From Desmodesmus armatus (lineage: Eukaryota > Chlorophyta > Chlorophyceae > Sphaeropleales > Scenedesmaceae): 64,000 bases of DNA. The DNA is taken from contig VIIQ02000077.1 of assembly GCA_007449985.2 (NCBI GenBank), positions 62,001-126,000 on the forward strand, written 5' to 3'. The position numbers were made by a program, and so were the translations under genes. The notes beneath the pieces are model-generated. The model worked only from the letters and a program-made list of their open reading frames with translations. It ran no database searches and had not been told where the DNA came from. Each line of letters begins with the position of its first letter. The stretch's first letter is position 1. Shown one piece after another: positions 24,413 through 33,601 of this stretch.

Positions 24413-27400
24413 GTCAGGTGACGGCTGCGAGTGACGTGGTGCACGCCTGCACAGCACTGCTGAGTGAGTACTGCGTGTCGGACCTGCAGGACCAGGGCAG
24501 CTCAGCCCTGGGCTTCTGGTGAGTGGCGGCAACGATGCATCATCAGCAGGGGTGTGGTGTGGAAAAGGGTGGTTGGGGCACCAGGGCCGGGGGCTGGGGA
24601 GGGGGGGGGGGTAGAATCAGGGAACTCAGCCCTGGGCTTCTGGTGAGTCACGGCAACGATGAAGCAGCAGGGGTGGGTGGAAGGCCAGGGCGTGCGAGTC
24701 AGTCTGAGGTGATGGCTCAGCCCTGGGCTTCTGGTGAGTCACGGCAACGATGAAGCAGCAGGGGTGGGTGGAAGGCCAGGGCGTGGGAGTCAGTCTGAGG
24801 TGATGGCTCAGCCCTGGGCTTCTGGTGAGTCACGGCAACGAAGCATTGACAGCAGGGGTATGGTGCGGAAAAACGGGGGGGGGGGGTGTGAGGGTTCGGG
24901 ATACGGTGGTTGGGGCACTAGGGGCAAGGAGAACCAGGGGTTAGGTAGCATCTCAGCCCTGGGCAGCGACAGTGCATCATCAGCAGGGTTTGGTGCGGAA
25001 AGGGGGTTGGTGGTGGGTTGAACAAGGTTAGTTGGGGCTTGAGAGGTGGAGGATGGGAAGCAGAGCCAGGGGCCGAAGGTGGCAGCTCAGCCCTGGGCTT
25101 CTGGTGAGTGGCGGCAACGATGCATCAGCAGAGGGGTATGGTGCGGAAAAGGGGAATTTGGTTTTGATCAAGGTGGCTGGGGCACTAGGCAGCTCAGCCC
25201 TGTGCCACACAGAGACGCAGGTTCTGGTGAGAGACGGCAGTGGGGCAGCAGCAAGGGGTGGTGTAACGCAGAGCTCGGGGGGGGGGGGGGGCTGCTGGCT
25301 CCCAGCATAGTCAAGCACATAACACCAGTGATGCGCATTTCATTACAGTAAAGTACAGTACAGTACAGCACAGGCATGGGGACAAGGTCCCCACCTAGGC
25401 ACCAGCCAGCAAGCCAAGGGCCCATGAGGGTGCCCCTAGGGCCTACTTTCCTCGTCTGGCGCTCCCTTCCTGGCTGATCCAGCTGGGCCGCATGAGCTGC
25501 AGCTCACCAGCTGGCTCTTGCTGTTTGAACACTGCTGGCTCACCATTAGACACTGCTGCTGATAATATTTTGATCACCAAATAATCGCAGATGTGTGAAA
25601 GTATGTACAGCTGTGCAAATTGTCAGGTCAGGTTGATGAGGTCAATGACCGGTTGTTGTGCTGCCTGTTGGGCCTGCAGGAAAGCCCTTGATGCGCTGGA
25701 CTGCCACACCCAGAACGGCTGGCTGAAGCTGCTGAAGGGCATCCAGGACGCCAAGATTCTGCAGCAGGCCATCATCATGTAAGGAGACACGTCCTTTTCA
25801 AGGGGAGGGCTGCATTTGTACATGTTGCATGTGTAGGTGTGAGTGTATGTGTCTTGCACAGAGGGCATGGTTCATCTTCTTCACCTCCATTCACAGGGCG
25901 GCGCCTTCTCAGCAGCAGGCACATCGCCACCTGGCCTTCACGCTCTGGCCAATGGACCTGCCAAAACATCTACTGCTGCTGCTGCTACTGCTGCTGCTGC
26001 TGCCGTAGGGATGGTGGCAACATGGTGACTGACCAGAAGCTCAAGGTGAACCCCAGTGCCCGCCTGCAGGAACTCAACCTGGCAGCACTGGCACCCACCA
26101 ACGCCGCAGAGTTCAGGCACCCACTCACGCTGCTGCGGCTGGCTCACTTTGTCCGGGACGCAACCAAGGTACGGCTGTGCTGCATGAGGGAAGCAGGCTG
26201 TTGGATGGATAGGGGTTAGTGGCGCAGGAGTGGAGGGCAGCTAAATGGGATGGATGTGGGTGTATGGAGAGGCTGTGTGTAAAGGCCCCCGGGGGGGCTG
26301 CTGCATGAAGGGGGGAGGCTGCTCACACTGGAAAAGTGGCAGAGTTCAGGCACCCCCTCACACTGCTGCGGCTGGCTCACTTCGTCAGGGACGCAACCAA
26401 GGTACGGCGGGGCTGCACGAGGGAAGCAGGCTTTCGGATGGATAGGGGGTTGTTGTGCGTGAGGAAAGGGCCGCTGAGTGGGATGGGCGGTGGTGGTGTA
26501 AAGAGGGCTTTGTGTGAAGAGGGGGCAGGTGGCTTACGTCATGGAGGGGGGCTGCTCCTTGAAGGTGGGGGGCTGCTTTCACAGGCAGGGGGCTGCTGCA
26601 TGAAGTAAGGAGGCTGGCTGTTTGAAGGATTGCTGGCTCACTTTGTCCGGGACGCAACCATGGTGAGGCTGGGCTGCATGAGGGAGGCGCCTACATTGTG
26701 GCGCGCAGGCACGACTTTTCATGATGGCTTTGTGCAGGAGATGCGCCCTCAGCAACCCCTTCCTGTGACAGGGTGATGTGCTGCCTGCAGACCCCTTGAG
26801 GAAACAGACAGATCCCCATACTGAAAGACCCTGGAGTTCCTACGCGGCCTCAAGAACAGCTCAACCTTCACCATTCTGTCTGGGTGTGTCTGCTTGCAGA
26901 TTGCGCGGCAAGGTGGTGGGCTGCGTGCCTACAACTACCCCATCATGGTCATTGGGCCTGAGGACCAAGCGGGCTGGTGCATCGTGATCGGGCTGCGCTC
27001 CACCCTGCTGGCCAGCAACGCACAGGTTGGTGGCGCAGGGGCCGCGGCTGTCTGAAGCGGCAGGAAGAGATTGGTGTGTTGTAGGTTTGTTTGTCATATC
27101 TGGCCTTGTTGTGCTTTGCATTGGTCCTCAGCAACCCTTGCAGCGCAGCCACACCCTGTGGAAGTGCCTCGTACCCACCCCAAGGAGTTGAGCATAGTTG
27201 TGCTAGCAACGCACAGATCGGTGACGCAGGGGCCGCGGCTGCTTGAACTGACAGACAGCAGATCGGTCTGCTTTGAACGCATCTGGGGAGGGTGGGCATG
27301 TGTGCGCATTGCCGCGCCTAGTTCAGCGCGTCCCTGCGCACATACTGTACAATGACCCGCAGCAAAGGAGGGATCATGCAACCAAGGAGGTATCATGCAT

Positions 27401-28400
27401 GTGCAGCTCAGGCTGCACTCCCCCCCCCCCCCCCTGCCTGACCCCTCTGTAGTGCAGGGGTGATGCACTGTGGTAGGTCAAATGCCAGCAGTCTTAGACC
27501 CTCTGAACCCCGCTGTCCTGCTGCCTCGTGCTACCGCCCCCCTCCCCCCCCCCCCCCCCCCCGGGGTGCTGCAGTTCAACATCTTTGGCCGCACCTTCTC
27601 CCGCGTGCTTGAGAGTGAGGACAGCGAGGTGCAGTGGGACAACTCACGAAAGGGCTTTGACGCGTCAGTGGTCTACATCCACAGGTAATCATCATCAATG
27701 TCGTGATGATACTGTATGTACATGCTTGATGCAACTCATATGTTGAACACAAGCGCAAGTCCCAATATAAGTATGGCACTCGTGTGCATGCTACAGTGGA
27801 CCGGAGATGCAATATGCGTGGATGGCGTGCGGCATGCGTATGCGTGTGTTTTGTGGAAGCAGAGCGTGTTTGAAAGTACGGGTTGCAACGAAGCTGCAAG
27901 CTTGCATGTGCAGGCTGGCGGACATGCAGATGCTAACAGCTTTGCCTGTCGGCTGCCCCGACTGACTGTGTGGCTGGTTATATGCCTGCTGGCCTGTCAT
28001 CGCTCCACCACCGTCCTCCATGTGCCTCTGCAGGGATAGCCTGGTGACCTTCTGCTCGGACGTACGCGCTGAGCTCATCTCCAACGCAGCAGACGCAGCT
28101 GCAGCAGCAGCCACAAAGCAGCCCAACACGCAGCCCGGCGGCGGCAGCAGCCAACCAGCAGACGCCCACGGCGACACCGCCGGCGGCGGCGACACTCGGC
28201 GGCGGCAGCAGCAGCAGCAGCACTACGGCAGCAATGGCGGTGGCAGCAGTCAGCAGGGAGGGGCGGCGGTGGGGGATGGGGAGGAGGGGGAGTTCTCTGA
28301 TGTGGAGAGCTTGGCGGATACTGTGAATGGGGGCAGCGAGCAGGAGGAGGAGGAGGAGGTTGATGTGGTTGAAGAGAGTGATATGGAGGGTGATGCATAG
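19273..28400 (+). CDS. CDC45: CDC45, replicative helicase (CMG) subunit, 741 aa
   Basis: Fourteen exons with consistent phases: 19273-19416, 19772-19870, 20137-20371, 20844-20970, 21423-21566, 21977-22210, 22763-22920, 23729-23850, 24418-24518, 25680-25778, 26009-26168, 26900-27025, 27575-27684, 28034-28400; total 2226 nt. Family marks in order: VIFSVHEVETVCAVKMLQ (RecJ/DHH-like N domain), VVLLNCGAS and FLVIDSHRPIHPRYN, an acidic linker EEEEQEAEQED with basic KRQR, VGLTDQWVHQRL, LFRHWTLFDAF, VTAASDVVHACTALL, FRHPLTLLRLAHFV, FNIFGRTFSRVLES and FDASVVYIHRDSL. CDC45 joins MCM2-7 and GINS in the CMG helicase in the nucleus. It is longer than the usual 550-600 residues owing to a Q-rich insert near residue 285 and a C-terminal low-complexity, strongly acidic tail of about 105 residues. 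Several introns carry copies of neighbouring exon ends. Confidence 0.93.
22944..23137. repeat. Tandem 102-bp repeat in CDC45 intron 7
   Basis: Two nearly identical units start at 22944 and 23046 (GCTAGTGTGGGTCTGGTCCC and on). They lie just after the donor of exon 7. Differences are a few single bases. Confidence 0.85.
24501..25215 (+). repeat. Serial copies of CDC45 exon 9 end plus 5' splice site
   Basis: The real exon end CTCAGCCCTGGGCTTCTG followed by GTGAGT (24501-24524) recurs in the intron at 24625, 24716, 24807 and 25086, with partial copies at 24952 and 25193. Units at 24625 and 24716 are 91 bp apart, as are 24716 and 24807. Each full copy keeps a usable GT donor followed by CACGGCAACGA or GGCGGCAACGA. 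Confidence 0.9.
26337..26690 (+). repeat. Copies of CDC45 exon 11 end plus donor
   Basis: The end of exon 11 and its donor (26105-26215) is repeated at about 26337-26450 (GCTGCGGCTGGCTCACTTCG, GGGACGCAACCAAGGTACGG) and, shorter, at about 26627-26690 (GCTGGCTCACTTTGTCCGGG, GACGCAACCATGGTGAGG). The copies have diverged by several bases. Confidence 0.87.
27426..27562 (+). repeat. Long poly-C runs before CDC45 exon 13
   Basis: Runs of about 16 and 18 C lie in intron 12; the second ends about 12 bases before the acceptor CTGCAG at 27574 and serves as an extreme polypyrimidine tract. Homopolymer lengths may be unreliable. Confidence 0.6.
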
Positions 28401-29177
28401 ATGGGGCGGGGATAGCATAGCATCCACCCGAACTGTATGTACCCTTGCAAGGGGCCCTGGACTAGCTTCAGTCTTGTGTGAGTGCTGGACTGTAGCTGTG
28501 GAGTCCAGCCCTGCAGCAACCAGTGTGGTCCGGACTAGCTGCAGTCCTTTGTTAGTGCTGGACTGTAGCTGTGCTTGATCCTTGGTCCTGCCAAGTATGC
28601 TGACAAAGCACTGGTGGTGTGGTGTGCAGTGCTGGACGACTGTGTCAACTACCGAGCTGCGCTACGTGCGTGTGCGTGTTACAGAGCTACCTTGCCTGTG
28701 TCGGTCAGTGTGTGTGCTTGGAGCGTAGTGCCAAGGCGCGCACAGGTTTTGTGAAAGCGCACGGTTGCTTGGTCTTTAGAGTTATATAGCATGTTTTTCA
28801 TGCTGACAGCAGCAGGCTGGCCGCGCACACGCGTTCTTGTCATGCTGTCACGGTTTTTGGACCTGTGTTGCAGCTGGCACAACCAACCACGGTGGCGACT
28901 CACAAGCTCACCAGCTGTAATTGCTTTGCTCATCTAACCCACCATGCAACACACCATCTGCTGGCAGCTCCCTTGTGTCATTGCAATGGCCTGTGTAACG
29001 GTCAGGTGGGTGGTCAAACATGTTTGGCTCCTTTACATGTTGATTGACAATTGCTGAAAGTGCAATGCGTTCCTTCGAAAACCAGGGCCAATCTTGTCTG
29101 ATTTGCATCACGTTGGCTTATCCTGACATTGATCAAGGTTGATCTGACCGGTAATTTCGTGTAGTCAGATCACCTGG
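28401..29177. other. CDC45 to Nudix intergenic region
   Basis: It holds a 72-bp tandem duplication (units from about 28461 and 28533, sharing AGTGCTGGACTGTAGCTGTG) and a TGTAA poly(A)-type motif at 28916-28920, about 515 nt past the CDC45 stop. No gene is seen. Confidence 0.5.
28916..28920 (+). other. Candidate poly(A) signal TGTAA for CDC45
   Basis: First TGTAA I find downstream of the stop at 28400. The motif is short, so this is suggestive only. Confidence 0.3.
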
Positions 29178-31152
29178 ATGCAAACAACCACGTCCTTGGG
29201 TCGTTGCCTGTCGTCCAGTTCGCCCAGCAGGGCGGTTGCAGCCAGGGCCGCGGTCGCACTGTCAGCAGCAGTGAGGCAGCAAGGAATGACCTCCTGTACG
29301 GCCCTCACAGGGCACATACCAGGGTTCAGGCAGCGCATCGCAGACGTCAACAATGGCCTTAACGAAGCCTCTCAGCTCGTCCCGTTTTGTGTGGAGGGGC
29401 AGAGGCTAGGTTACCTGAAGCGAGAGTGAGTACCGTACCCCACCTCACTCATCTAGGGAAGTCTCAGTTTTCTGTACGAACAGTGCAGACACAGGCAGCT
29501 TTAACTGACATGTGTTCTGTTGCTGTGATGCCCACTGCAATCACACCTGCTGGGGTTGCAGCTTTGCACAGCGGCTGCTCTCCTACCCAGATGTCTTCCA
29601 GCTGCAACAGCCCACACAAACCGACACTGCAGCACCACAACCCACAGCAGCAGCAGCAGGACCAGGCTCAGTCCTCACCCTATCCCCTCAGCACAGCAGC
29701 ACAGAAGCTCGCACGCAAGCAGTAGCAGCGGTACTGTCAAAGCTCCGCCAAGACCACGGCCTGCTGTCCGGCTGGAGGGACGAGCTATACCCTGTCACGC
29801 CAGCCTTTGACGCTAAACCCTTGCTGCTGATTGAGCGAGCAGCAGCACCTTACTTTGGCATCCGTGCTTATGGGGTCCATATCAACGGGTATGTGGTGAG
29901 GCCTGATGGTAGCAAGGCGCTGTGGGTGGCACGGCGCAGTGCACAAAAGCAGACCTGGCCTGGCAAACTGGACCATATCGTTGCAGGAGGGCAGGTGAGC
30001 ACCTGGGCTGGCTTACTGGGTAGGTGGCTGGCTGGCAACCAGCCTGCTTGCAGTTGAGCAGTGGCGCAGTCACCCTATTACTGATGGGTCGAGTAAATAC
30101 ATTCTGATGAACAAAATGGGGGGGGTTGGACCCCACCGGCTGGCCACACACACAAGTTGCTGTGGCAGCCGAGTACACTCGACTGCGGGGGATCGAGATG
30201 TTGACTTCAAACCCTGGAGCAAAACCCTGATCTGGTCCTGCCAGGACCAGTCACACAGTAGGCCTGGCATGTGCACGAGGCATTGCTGGTGTTGGGTATG
30301 GAGGGTTACTTCATCAGGAAAAAACAGCATTTGTCATTCAACCGGTCGGCGTGCCATGTTGTACAATCTGCGCCGCCTGTCACGTGCCCTCCCCGCCTTG
30401 CTGCACCGTCGTCCAGGACGCATGCACATGCAGCCGTACGGCCTGAGCTGTGCTGACAACGTGGTTAGGAGGGGCACTTTTTTGGGACAAAGCAGCAATT
30501 GCCTTTTGAACCAGTCACTCAACACAGTCTACAACTTGTGCCGCCTGTGCATTGTTGCCCTGCCCTGCTGCCTGCACATGCAGCCGTATGGCCTAAGCTG
30601 TGCTGACAATGTGGCGAAGGAGTGTTGGGAGGAGGCCGGGGTACCTGCTGAGCTGGCAGCAGCAGCAGTACCTGTCGGCTTTGTGAGCTATGTCAGCATG
30701 TCAGAGGAGGGGCTCAAGCCTGATGTGCTGTTCTGCTATGACCTGCAGCTACCGCAGGATTTTGTGCCAAAACCTCAGGACGGAGAGGTGCGTGGGGTGG
30801 TTTGGGAGTGTTGGGCTGTGGCGTGGGGATGATGATGGGGGGTTGGGGCGGGGGGGGGGGGTGAGAGGTGGTTGAAAATGGGTTGAGGGGGGGGGGTACA
30901 TGTGGGATGATGGGGCCGAAACCTCAGGACGGAGAGGTGCGTGGTGGGGTGTGGAAGGCTTTTTGAGGGGGGGGGGGTGTTTGGTTTTGGGGGGGGGGGG
31001 GGGGTGGAAGGCATGGGCTGTGGTATGGGGGTGATGAGGGGGCAGGGGGGGGGGTGAGAGCTTTTGAAAGAAGTGTGATAAAGGGGGTGTGCTACAAGTT
31101 CGATGAGGGGGGGGGGGGCTTGTTGCTGTTGCTGTTACTGAAGTGGGTTGAT

Positions 31153-31200
<48 letters not shown>

Positions 31201-31701
31201 ACAAGTGGGATGATATGCATACGGCTTGGCAAGGCTGTGTGTCTGCAGTTGTCAGGCAGACGCTGGTGTTGTTGGTTTTATGCGGGATAACAGCACAGTG
31301 TATGGCACAGACCTCACCACATTGCTGACCAGCAGTTGGAAGAGGTGCCTGATTTCATGAGTATGGTACCTCCTACTCAGCAACTATTGGCAGCATCGCT
31401 GCAACGTGGCAACCCAAAGCAGCAGATGTGATGCATCCATGTGACAAGCTTCAGTGGCTGTGCTGTGTGTTGTGAGCGACATGCTGTGGCGTGCTGTGTG
31501 CTGTGCTGCTGTGTGCAGGTTGAGGAATTCATGCTGTGGGAGCTTGAACGTGTTGCCAGTGTGATGTCAAGCAGCGAAGAGTACAAGCCCAACTGCTGCT
31601 TAGTCATCATTGACTTTTTGATACGACATGGTTACATCACGCCTGAAGAGCCGGGCTACTTGGATTTGGTGCGATCCCTGAGAGTCGGGGACCCCTTGTA
31701 A
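29178..31701 (+). CDS. Nudix hydrolase, Tnr3/NUDT20 type (DUF4743 + Nudix), 355 aa
   Basis: Four exons: 29178-29425, 29562-29994, 30584-30787, 31519-31701 (TAA); phases 2, 0, 0; total 1068 nt. The N terminus is Ser/Ala/Arg-rich and looks like an organellar transit peptide. The DUF4743-like part reads PGFRQRIADVNNGLNEASQL, GYLKRDFAQRLLSYPDVFQL and ERAAAPYFGIRAYGVHINGY. The catalytic part reads TWPGKLDHIVAGGQ, PYGLSCADNVAKECWEEAGV (with the REUxEE-like KECWEEAG), VGFVSYVS, DVLFCYDLQLPQDFVP and NCCLVIIDFLIRHGYITPEE. Plant and yeast relatives hydrolyse nucleoside-diphosphate compounds, including damaged thiamine diphosphate forms; that substrate is inferred here. Exon 3 start and end each have a decoy copy in the flanking introns. 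The gene is convergent with MidA. Confidence 0.88.
30118..30225 (-). mobile_element. SINE-like element, minus orientation
   Basis: Read on the minus strand this intronic segment contains a B-box-like GGTTTGAAGTC followed by CCCCCGCAGTCGAG and TGTGTGGCCAGCCGGTGGGG. The same order and the same core occur at 41540-41757. That a second copy sits on the opposite strand 11 kb away supports a dispersed tRNA-derived repeat family. Ends are approximate. Confidence 0.5.
30322..30630 (+). repeat. Duplicated acceptor and start of Nudix exon 3
   Basis: The acceptor and first about 35 bases of exon 3 (CTGCACATGCAG then CCGTATGGCCTAAGCTGTGC) have an upstream copy at about 30425-30465 (GCACATGCAG then CCGTACGGCCTGAGCTGTGC). 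Similarity extends further upstream (CGCCGCCTGT against TGCCGCCTGT), giving two units of about 140 bp. The upstream copy does not keep the Nudix frame past GTGGTTAGG. Confidence 0.85.
30840..31199 (+). repeat. G-rich intron with 47-nt poly-G run
   Basis: Nudix intron 3 is packed with G runs of 7-15 nt and one uninterrupted run at 31153-31199. It also carries a copy of the exon 3 end plus donor (CCTCAGGACGGAGAGGTGCG) at about 30920-30943. G-quadruplex formation on the non-template strand is expected from composition. Confidence 0.8.
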
Positions 31702-32159
31702 CCAAGGACTGGGATGGGATTTGTGAATTGCACAATCTCAACAACAGGTGTGAGATCTAGGTAGGCATATACATATGTATGCATACAGCATCCTCAACAT
31801 ACTTCCTGAACTGAAAGGGGTTGCAAGACAAGAGAATGCTCACCGAAACCTTTTGTGTGATTGAACTGATCAGGCGCCTGATTTCAAATGGTTGGGTTGA
31901 CACGGAGCAGTACACACGTGGTGTGGTGACTGGACAACATGACCACATGACCGCAAGGTCTAGACCACGCACACATGCCACATCCATAGAGCACGTGACC
32001 AGCAAACCTGCTGCATAAGGTCAGTGGTGCACCAGGACGCACAAATCTGTCAGCCCAACAACACTTGCCTTGCAGGCAGCAGCAACATTCAACCAGCGAA
32101 GAAACCAACAAAACAGATCACACCCAAGCAAAAAAAATGATGTCACCATCGAAGCTCCA
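31702..32159. other. Convergent 3' spacer between Nudix and MidA genes
   Basis: 458 bp between two stop codons that face each other; presumably two 3' UTRs. Nothing else is recognised. Confidence 0.5.
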
Positions 32160-32311
32160 CTATGCTGCATGGCCTGCATTGCCCACAAAGATGCGTGTAT
32201 TCTCCCAATCCTGCACGAGAGGGTTGTACCCACTCAGTGTCTGGGTGTGCTTGGACTCCGCAAACACACTCATAAACTCAGCAGTAGAGCTGTGACTGCT
32301 GCTCACATGCC

Positions 32312-32361
<50 letters not shown>

Positions 32362-33557
32362 GCGCCGACGGCTGCTGCAGCAGCTTCATACAACTGTCCC
32401 AAGTCATCAAAGTCTGTAGGGAAGAATATGTCAGCACACCCCCAGGGTACCAGCACAGAGCTATAGTCTAGCACCACACCCCGGCACCCCTCCCTGACAC
32501 AAGCGGCGCACTCCTGCCGGCTACCTTTATATCAGGCAACGCAGTGAAATCAGCTGCGATCAACGTGTGCTGCGGTAAAGACGCATGTAACGTCTCCAGA
32601 AGTTGCAAACACCGCGTCGGCAGCCACACGTTATTCTGTGCTGACTGTGCATCTTCTAGGCCCATCGCACGCTCCAGCCAAGACGCCCAGCCGCCACTGC
32701 TGCCATTGCTGCCACTGCTGCCGTTCAGCATTCGCAGTGCCTGTAGACACCGCTGTATCAAGGGGTCTGCTGCTGGCTGTAGCAGCTCAGAGTAATGTGG
32801 GTCCTGCTGCTGTGCCCCGTCCGGCTGATCGTCTCTCCTCCTGCTGCTGCCCTGCTGCTGTTGCTGCGGTGGGGCTGCTGCTGCTGCTGGCGGCTGTACC
32901 GCCTGTACAGCCACCTGTTGCCAGGGCGTGCCAGCGTCCTGCCTAACTACCCTGCAGGCAGTACAAGCAGTGATCCAGCAGTACAAACCGTGGGGCAACA
33001 ATATGTAGAGAGCAATTCTTGGTGGTTGTGGTGCATACCATCAATCCCCAGACCTCAACCCTGGACCCTAGACCCTCGATCTTCCTGAACAATGCATGTT
33101 AAACTCAGCAAGCCTTCCCTGACCGCCCCTACCTGTCATGCGGCAGGTTGTCCAACACCTCCATCATCAGCACAAAGGTGTGTCCTGACAGGGTGTGCTG
33201 ACGTGGCAGCTGCTGCCCCAGCTGCTGCCAGGTGGACTGCTGTGAGGCATCTCCAGGGAGTAACCGCCACGTGCTGCTGTGGTTGCGCTGGGGCACAAAC
33301 AAGAGCAGCAGGGTGATGGTTGGGGGTGTGATGGGTGCGAATGTTGACGTCATGGAGAGCGTGAGTGCCTTGCCGCCACCGCACCGCACTGTGTGACATA
33401 TGTGGATATGTGTGCTCAGCATGCTGCTGAGGTGCTCAGCAGCATGCTGAGCACCTCAAGCATGCACTGCTGCTGCTCCTGCTGCTGACCAAATGCACTG
33501 CAAAGGCTGTTGACCTCACACATGCGCTGCTGCTGCTGCTGCTCACGGGTCAACCTG

Positions 33558-33601
<44 letters not shown>

